Shown here in pieces: positions 13,261-13,601 of a DNA stretch of 13,601 bases. The notes beneath the pieces were generated by a model, which ran no database searches, was not told where the DNA came from, and saw nothing but the letters and a program-made list of their open reading frames with translations. Position numbers and translations under genes: made by a program. Every line of letters begins with the position of its first letter. Position 1 is the first letter of the stretch. The stretch lies in assembly GCA_030665925.1 (NCBI GenBank), contig DAOUYX010000020.1, positions 1 to 13,601 on the forward strand. The letters run 5' to 3'. Origin of the DNA: Methanosarcinales archaeon. GTDB lineage: Archaea > Halobacteriota > Syntropharchaeia > Alkanophagales > Methanospirareceae.

Positions 13261-13601
13261 ATGGCGGAATATGTGACCTTAGACGACTATCTGAAGAAAG
13301 CGCCTGGAGAGGGCGCTGAAGGTGCGCAGGACGGAATAGTAGTTTTTATAAACGCAGCAATGAGCGCAGACGGTAAAATATCAACGATAGCGAGGAAACA
13401 GACGCGAATAAGCGGCAGGAAAGATTTTGATCGAGTTGATGCGCTGCGGGCGGATAGCGACGCAATCATGGTTGGCATCGGTACGATTCTGGCGGATGAC
13501 CCGTCTTTAACGGTGAAATCGAAGAAGAGGCGTGAGAACCGGAAGAAAGAGGGCAAGGATGAGAACCCGTGGCGAATAGTGGTGGACGGTAAGGCGAGAA
13601 C
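13261..13601 (+). CDS. 2,5-diamino-6-ribosylamino-4(3H)-pyrimidinone 5'-phosphate reductase (3' partial)
   Basis: The first 113 residues of a RibD C-terminal-type reductase run off the right edge. In archaea and fungi this enzyme reduces the ribosyl side chain of the first riboflavin-pathway pyrimidine with NAD(P)H, before deamination; the product feeds riboflavin and F420 synthesis. Visible family motifs are NAAMSADGKI (31-40), RVDALRADSDAIMVG (58-72), then GTILADDPSLTV and RIVVDGKAR near the edge. A charged insertion (KSKKRRENRKKEGKDEN) sits between the last two, and a 25-residue N-terminal extension precedes the fold. There is no ribosome-binding site before ATG 13261, suggesting a short leader. 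No deaminase domain is seen, which supports the archaeal single-domain form rather than bacterial RibD. Confidence 0.88.
   Translation, partial: MAEYVTLDDYLKKAPGEGAEGAQDGIVVFINAAMSADGKISTIARKQTRISGRKDFDRVDALRADSDAIMVGIGTILADDPSLTVKSKKRRENRKKEGKDENPWRIVVDGKAR

Noticed and set aside
1..13601. CRISPR array, transposase or phage genes
   Set aside because: No regularly spaced repeats and no transposase, integrase or phage-like protein were found on either strand.

Overview
The window reads as a piece of an archaeal chromosome, most likely a euryarchaeote of the methanogen / ANME / Archaeoglobus-Syntrophoarchaeum kind. The signs are: a small CxxC zinc-ribbon protein of the type common in methanogens; the archaeal-type pyrimidine reductase of riboflavin/F420 synthesis; TATA-like boxes about 25-40 nt ahead of several genes; oligo-T tracts rather than hairpin-T terminators; an indolepyruvate:ferredoxin oxidoreductase with a phenylacetate-CoA ligase; and tRNA genes without an encoded CCA (His with an encoded G at -1). 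The exact lineage is not determined.

Layout. 1-161: tail of an unrecognised gene. 206-385: CxxC zinc-ribbon protein. 386-1446: gene-poor stretch with short broken reading frames, a tRNA-His (893-965) and a NifU-like fragment. 1447-2307: endonuclease IV (nfo). 2457-4838: iorA-iorB. 4860-5253: broken gene with a frameshift and an internal deletion. 7088-5346 (minus strand): paaK followed by a double-ACT-domain protein. 7222-8664 (plus strand): livG-livF, divergent from paaK. 11883-8653 (minus strand): livK-livH-livM, converging on livF with a 12-bp overlap. 11945-12028 (minus strand): tRNA-Leu(TAA). 12211-12992: remnant in which a methyltransferase fragment is joined to a DNA-glycosylase fragment that has lost its helix-hairpin-helix. 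12993-13260: structured intergenic region with several inverted repeats. 13261 to the end: 5' part of the archaeal riboflavin-pathway reductase.

How the genes fit together. The centre of the window looks like an amino-acid (probably aromatic amino-acid) import and oxidation module. LivKHMGF would bring the amino acid in. A transaminase, not in the window, would make the 2-oxo acid. IorAB would oxidise aryl-pyruvates to aryl-acetyl-CoA while reducing ferredoxin. PaaK interconverts aryl-acetates and their CoA esters. The ACT protein is a plausible ligand sensor. The substrate is inferred from gene neighbourhood and family knowledge only.

The most unusual features are three or four gene remnants that look as though they arose by internal deletions (1064-1334, 4860-5253, 12211-12992, possibly 473-839), and a structured region at 13016-13122 whose layout recalls a recombination site. 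I found no complete new system, CRISPR array or transposase.
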